From assembly GCA_947561395.2 (NCBI GenBank), contig OX387193.1, positions 8,246,001 through 8,310,000 on the forward strand: a DNA stretch of 64,000 nt, read 5' to 3'. Of the stretch, positions 58,671 through 64,000 are shown piece after piece. The notes beneath the pieces were generated by a model that had not been told where the DNA came from, searched no databases, and saw nothing but the letters and a program-made list of their open reading frames with translations. Made by a program: the position numbers and the translations under genes. Numbering within the stretch: position 1 is the stretch's first letter; each line of letters begins with the position of its first letter. Source of the stretch: Buxus sempervirens. Lineage: Eukaryota > Streptophyta > Magnoliopsida > Buxales > Buxaceae.

Positions 58671-59397
58671 ATGAAGCTAGCTTCAGACTTTACTGTTATG
58701 TTTCCATGGCTTTTTCTTTAACCAGTTTATATTCTACCAGGAGAGTCATCTCAACCACACATAAAGCGGATGAAGGACGAGCTAATGTGTCAACATCCAG
58801 TCCGCTAAATGTCTTAGGTAAAATTAATATTTAAGGATACTTTATGAATATATTTAAACTTCAGTCAGTAAGGTTTCCACTTGTATGTTTTAGCATACCT
58901 TTATCAAAACATTTATCAAAACAATTAACTTTTAGTGTCATTCCACTTTTACAAACTTTTATTTTGAATTTTTTTTTTTGGTAACCAACTTTTATTTTGA
59001 GAATGCCCTTTACCTTTTCGTGCATGAATTAAATGCTTTATGAAATATTTAAAGTTCAGTCGGCAAGGTTTAGGAATAATGTGTTTCAACGCACTTTTAT
59101 CAAATTAATTAACTTTTAGTGGCATTTCATTATTACAAATCGAATCCTTCCAATAATGCCCTTTTCTAATTTTAAATAAAATAGAAAATTAAATACATGG
59201 TTTCCAAGAATGCCCTTGTTATGTTTGGAAATTGATTGAATTAAATAAATTTCCAAAAGTACCCCTTGCCCCCAACATTCTTCTACGTTTTTATTTATTT
59301 ATTTCTAGAAAATAAAAAAAGAAAGGGAAGAGAGAGGGAGGGTCTCAATAAAATGACTTGTAAAATACTTAAGAATATTTTTTACCCTTTATTGGTT
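58671..59397. other. Upstream region of copy e and AT-rich spacer
   Basis: The first 150 bp match the region upstream of copy b. The rest is AT-rich with repeated GCCCTTTT and AACTTTTAGTG phrases and no supported gene. Confidence 0.55.
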
Positions 59398-60858
59398 AAC
59401 TTCTACAATAGCGTGTATTGACTTGTATAGCTATAAGGTGATCTGTACCACTCAATCAAACATTTGTATAACATATGCCTATAGAGAGACTTATACATCT
59501 TTACCAAATGACATGTACAATACTATGTACACATATACCTCTCTGTTAGATGAATTGAACAATGCTATGTACTGACTTGTACATTTATAGCATGACCTGT
59601 ACCACTCAACCAAATGACTTGTACATTCTATCAAATGACTTGTACAACAATATAAACTGACTTATATTCCTATAGAGATTTATATCTCTTTGTCAGATAA
59701 CTTGTACAATGCTACGTACTGACTTGTACATTTATAGGGCGACTTGTACTACTCAACCAAATGACTTGTATATTCTATTAATTGACTTGTACAACAATAT
59801 TCACTGACTTGTATGTCTATGTACACTTATACCTCTCTGTTAGATGACTTGAACAATGCTATATACTGTCTTATACATTTATAGGGCGACTTGTACCACT
59901 CAACCAAATAATTTGTATCTTCTATCAATTGACTTGTATAACAATATACATTAACTTGTATGCCTACAGAGACTTATACCTCTCTGTCAGATGACTTGTA
60001 CAATGCTATGTACTGATTATTACATTTATAGGGCGACCTGTACCCCTCAACCAATGACTTGTATATTCTATCAATTGACTTGTACAACAATATACACGGA
60101 CTTGTATGTCTATATATACTTATATATACCTCTTTTAGATAATTTGAACAATGCTATGTATCGACTTTTACATATATAGGGCGACCTGTACCACTCAACT
60201 AAATAACTTGTACCTTCTATCAATTGACTTGTACAACAATATACACTGACTTGTATGCCTACAGAGACTTATACCTCTTTTTCAGATGACTTGTACAATA
60301 CTAGGTACTGACTTGTACATTTATAAGGCGGCCTATACCACTCAACCAAATGACTTATACCTTTTATCAATTGACTTGTACAACAATACTGACTTGTATG
60401 CTTACAAAGGCTTATACCTCTCTATCAAACGACTTGTATAATGCTATGTACTAACTTGTACATTTATAAGACGACCTGTACCACTTAATAAAATGAATTG
60501 TACCTTCTATCAATTGACTTGTACAATAATATACACTAACTTGTATGCCCATAAAGATTTTATACCTCTCTATTAGATAACTTGTACAATACTATGTACT
60601 GAGTCAATTGATAGAAGATACACGTCATTTGATTAATTGGCACAATTCACCCTATACACAAGAGGTATTAGTCTATATAGGCATTCAAGATAGTATATAG
60701 CGTTGCACAAGTCAATTGATAGAAGATACAAGTCATTTGATTGAGTGGTACAAATCGTCCTATATCTTTATAAGTTAGTACATGATATTGTACAAGTCTA
60801 TTGATAAAGGGTACAAGTCCTCTTAAGGATTTTACAAGTCATTTGATTAACACCCTCC
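59398..60858. repeat. Satellite-like array of about 147-bp units with an orientation switch
   Basis: About eight degenerate units contain TGACTTGTACA, TCTATCAATTGACTTGTA and ATACCTCTCTGT. CCTCTCTG-type anchors lie near 59538, 59685, 59832, 59979, 60129, 60274, 60417 and 60564, a mean of about 147 bp. At about 60601 the repeat turns over: 60602-60858 carries the complementary phrases (ACAAGTCAATTGATAGAAG) in inverted order for about 1.6 units. Confidence 0.9.
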
Positions 60859-60933
60859 TTTTCTTCCTCCCCCTCCCTTTTCTCTCTTTGTCACTCCTCC
60901 TCCCACTTCCCACTTTGTCTCTCCTCCACCTCC

Positions 60934-61808
60934 TGTTGACACCCCAAATTTGCACTAAATATAAAGATGATGAATATTTTTGAAATTAGAATACATACTT
61001 TAAAAACATGTGTTTTAAAATTGAAAATTAAGAAATCATAGAAAACCGCATACATCATACGGTTATTTGGCTTTTGTTTTCCCTGTATTATCAATACAAG
61101 GATCCCCGAATTGGCCATACAGTTACTTCTTCACGCCTATTTCGTGAGCGCAAGTGGCTGCTGACGTGGCCTCTAGTGGCTTTGGTCGTTGTACCACGTC
61201 AGGCAAGCCACATGGAGTAATCATTGATTTCCTCGTATGTGGCATACGGTGCTTGAGAACCGTATGCGGTTATTTAAGTAACCATACGGTTATTTAAGTA
61301 ACCGCATGATATATACAGTTCTTCTGAAATTCTGTATTTTTGAAAGAAGCCGAGACCTGTGCACTATTTACACTCTCTACCTCTCTCTAGAGGCTCTGAT
61401 TTGTCTTTTTTGCCCTCCGAAAACTTCTGAATTCCTTCAATTCATGCCTTTGGCTTGAATTAGAAGGAACTAGATTCATATTTTGGGCTATCCTTGAGAC
61501 TCTTTTATCCCTAATCTTGTTTATAAATTGAAGGTCTCTGCTCAAGCAAAGGGCTGGAGAATTTGTGCTTAAGAGCTTTGCAAGAAGAAGGGAAACTCTG
61601 TCTAATTTTCTTCTCAAGCTTCCAAGACTAACAAGGCAATTTCTAGCCTTTTCTCTTTACATTTCAAGCACTCTTATCTTCTACCTTTCTGTAGTATAAG
61701 GCCTTGAGTGTGTTCGCAACCCAAACCATGGGTTAAAGTACCTTGATCTTCTTTCTAGCCATAAAACGTAAAGAGAGGGATAGGGGAAACAACCTATGGG
61801 ATGGATCC
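60934..61808 (+). mobile_element. Truncated LTR A6
   Basis: It starts TGTTGACACCCCAAATTTGC and continues into stretches shared with LTR A3 in inverse orientation, such as AGCCATAAAACGT and AGGGGAAAC. It ends at about 61808, where duplicated flanking DNA resumes. It is only the first third to half of an LTR; no closing CA end or duplication is present. Eroded palindromes of the AACCGCAT/ACGGTT type lie at 61044-61064 and 61258-61320. Confidence 0.7.
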
Positions 61809-63459
61809 TTATCTCTCATTGCCAATCTCCACTATGCCAAATAGGTCTTTTCAATAAATAACCTTAATAAGAGCGGATATCACACTTGTAGTATTTTCAC
61901 TTTTTGTAAATGTTTTTATGTGGGGGCCACATAGAAGAACACTCGTCATGAGAATGCTCCACGTAAAAGCATCACACTTTAAAAAGCAAGAGCAAATTTA
62001 GTCCCATATCTAAGATGATTTCATTCAATTAGTTATCATCCTAAAGTGGCGGTAACAAACCTATAAAATTTGAAAATTTTAAAGGGTATTTTGGATATAG
62101 AATGTCAAGCAGAAAACCCAAGGTTTGCTTTGTACATAGCTTGAGGAAATGCACGTGCTATTCACGTAACAAAAGTATTAAATAAGTAAATATAATTAAT
62201 TGAGAGATAAATGAAAAAATAAATTGAAGAACACTTCGAGGAATAGAAGTCATTATATGTGTAAAGATATAAAAGTAAAATAGGTTGGCTGCTTGGAATT
62301 TTTTTTTTGTTGGAAAAAATGTAAAATTGATTTTTAATATATCATCACTTAATATAACGATCTAAAGACGTGGTCTCTCTTTGGATCATTAAATACTAAG
62401 GCTTCGCTTCTTGTTTATTGTCACATGATTTTAATTGGGAACGATCGGTCTTTGTTTTGCCACGTTTCCTTTTCTTAGAAGAAAATGTGGCAAAACAAAG
62501 GACGCTGCTTCCCTAACACAACTATCAATTCATGTATGCGGAAATAACAAGAATCCTTCTTATTTAATGATCCAAAGACAAAAGTGGAAGTCATGGTGTC
62601 ATCGATTCGTGCAAAAGAAAAGGATCGTACCCTTTGGTCGAATATTACCAAAGTCAAAAATCGATCCATTACGTAATTGATGGCGGGCCCTACATGTGAT
62701 GCGAGGGGCTATGCTAATGAAAAATGACTGTTTAAAGAGATATTTTACATGATCCTGTGTTGTGCTTAAATACGCAACTAAGAAGATACTTTCCCTACTT
62801 CAAAGATTACAACTCATATGTCCAAATCCTAGTTATAAGTATTCACAAGCCTTGGGACCTTTGGAGCAATGATTAGGCATGTAACAAAATGGTAACAGAG
62901 CCAGCCATCACGTCCTTGGAGGGTGACCTAAAGACTGGATTAAATTCCTTGGTATTATGTATGGGCATGATGCTAAGTCATTAAATATTGATAGGTGAGT
63001 GAAACTGCCAAAGAGAAAGGGCTACAAAAGAAATTTTTGTATTCCTTAGAATATCTTTCACAAATTTTTAAAGACTCTAAGTTCCACTTAATAACTACTG
63101 ACCTGTCATTTTTGTAATTGTTTGATAAAAGGGTTTAAAGTATGTAATTACAGTAATGCAAGTGTCACCCTAATCAACATAATTAAAGCATCACATAGGA
63201 AATTTTTAAAGACATCGGTATCTCCTTATTAGCTAACTAATCATGACTTTTAAGACTCTTAGTAGCACGAAACAGACATTGTTTACGAGACACAGACTCC
63301 ACCCCTCTGGACCAGATACTTAGACCTGCACACAAGACGTAGCTTGGTGCATATATAGAAGCTTCACTAGCTAAATTGAGGCTTATCTTCCACCAACATG
63401 ATACAAATTTATTGACTCACATCACTCCTTGCCTAACCTCTGCTTGTATTAAGGAAGCC
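61809..63459. other. Duplication unit 4 (eroded), non-coding part
   Basis: It carries the same block order as units 1-3 upstream of the 3' end of a reductase gene, but with many deletions and substitutions, so it is the oldest unit. A fold-back around 62440-62512 combines GTTTTGCCACGTTT with its near complement. No intact gene is seen. Confidence 0.65.
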
Positions 63460-63872
63460 CTATTCTTTGCAGCTTTGAATTGCTCCATCATACATTTCAG
63501 TTAGACTGTACTTGAATTTTAACCCCAAGTCCAACAACTTCTTTGATGAATAGCTAAATGGTCTACGATCTTGAATATCTCTTAATGACCTGTGAAATAA
63601 AACTTCCTCCATTAATATCCTGAAATCAAATTTGATAAAGAATTAAAATGAGCAAAGAAGAGAAGGAATAGAAGCTCACTCTGGCGTTGGTAGTTTGAAT
63701 TCTGGGTATCTAGAATAAAGAAATTCTGCCAAGTCATGTATCTTGAAGTCATGAGAATTACAAATGTATCTCCCTTTTGCATTAGGGCAATCAAGAAGGA
63801 AAATATGAGCTGAGACAATTTCATCCACATGCACCATGTGTGTTGCATAGATATGTAACCATTGATCTACTT
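63460..63872 (-). pseudogene. Reductase copy f, interrupted and with an early stop
   Basis: Exon 4 (63589-63460) reads [17 protein letters not shown] and ends CKE with TAG where the other copies have AAG, removing the last Gly-Phe-Leu. Exon 3 runs from 63680 up to 63872 ([26 protein letters not shown]). There homology ends abruptly about three bases before the expected acceptor. Unrelated DNA follows to the window edge, so exons 1-2, if present, lie outside. It is probably a pseudogene. Confidence 0.75.
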
Positions 63873-64000
63873 CAAGGATTACAATATCGGTGCCGATGGG
63901 CGTGCCGCCCATCGGAAAAAACGGCACGCCGGCGGGCCAAAAAAATTAAAAAAAGCAAAAAATTAGAAAAAATTTGAATTTTTTTGATTCTGTCGATTTT
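63873..64000. mobile_element. Unidentified insertion in reductase copy f, running off the window
   Basis: It starts CAAGGATTACAATATCGG and includes the perfect palindrome arms CCGATGGGCG and CGCCCATCGG (63893-63915) and a GC-rich GGCACGCCGGCGGGCC stretch, then A-rich sequence. Only one end is visible, so the type cannot be named. Confidence 0.4.

Overview
The window is nuclear DNA of a flowering plant. The evidence is intron-rich genes with GT-AG splicing, a HIR family protein closest to the Arabidopsis HIR3 type, a flavonoid-type NADPH reductase cluster, and many plant LTR retrotransposon remnants. The long introns (4.4 and 5.4 kb) and the load of old solo LTRs suggest a woody dicot, magnoliid or early-diverging eudicot; the species cannot be named from this sequence.

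Layout. (1) 1-14178, plus strand: the 3' part of a gene for a nuclear RNA-binding protein with an acidic, internally repeated N-terminus, three RRM domains, a basic linker and a Gly/Tyr-rich tail. Its last intron holds a decayed LINE. (2) 15119-21495, minus strand: a complete five-exon HIR (prohibitin/SPFH) gene of 293 residues, tail to tail with the first gene. A 5'-truncated LINE with intact target-site duplication lies in its first intron. (3) 22273-29649: three solo LTRs (one nested in another). (4) 30-64 kb: a tandem array of vestitone reductase/dihydroflavonol reductase-like genes. Three copies look intact (34065-35361, 46682-49072, 51062-52394). One full-length copy is frameshifted (57385-58670), one is interrupted and runs towards the right edge (63460-63872), and two are truncated fragments on the opposite strand (37016-37603, 54092-54679). 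The array grew by duplication of a block of about 6.5 kb. It was then invaded by a hAT-type MITE and four more solo LTRs, each unique to one duplicate.

Most unusual signal. The large solo LTRs (group A) carry arrays of short perfect or near-perfect palindromes repeated at exact 28- or 39-bp spacing. One array lies upstream of the LTR TATA box, within 11-15 bp of it in three copies, and a second lies roughly 0.6-1.0 kb downstream. The palindrome differs between LTR copies but is matched between the two arrays of one LTR. I do not know a named element with this architecture.

Other points of interest: a probable gene-conversion tract of about 1.1 kb that homogenised promoter, exon 1 and intron 1 of two reductase genes; a 147-bp satellite that reverses orientation; and a splice-phase conflict in the RRM gene. 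All coordinates were read by eye from the sequence; no alignment or database search was run.
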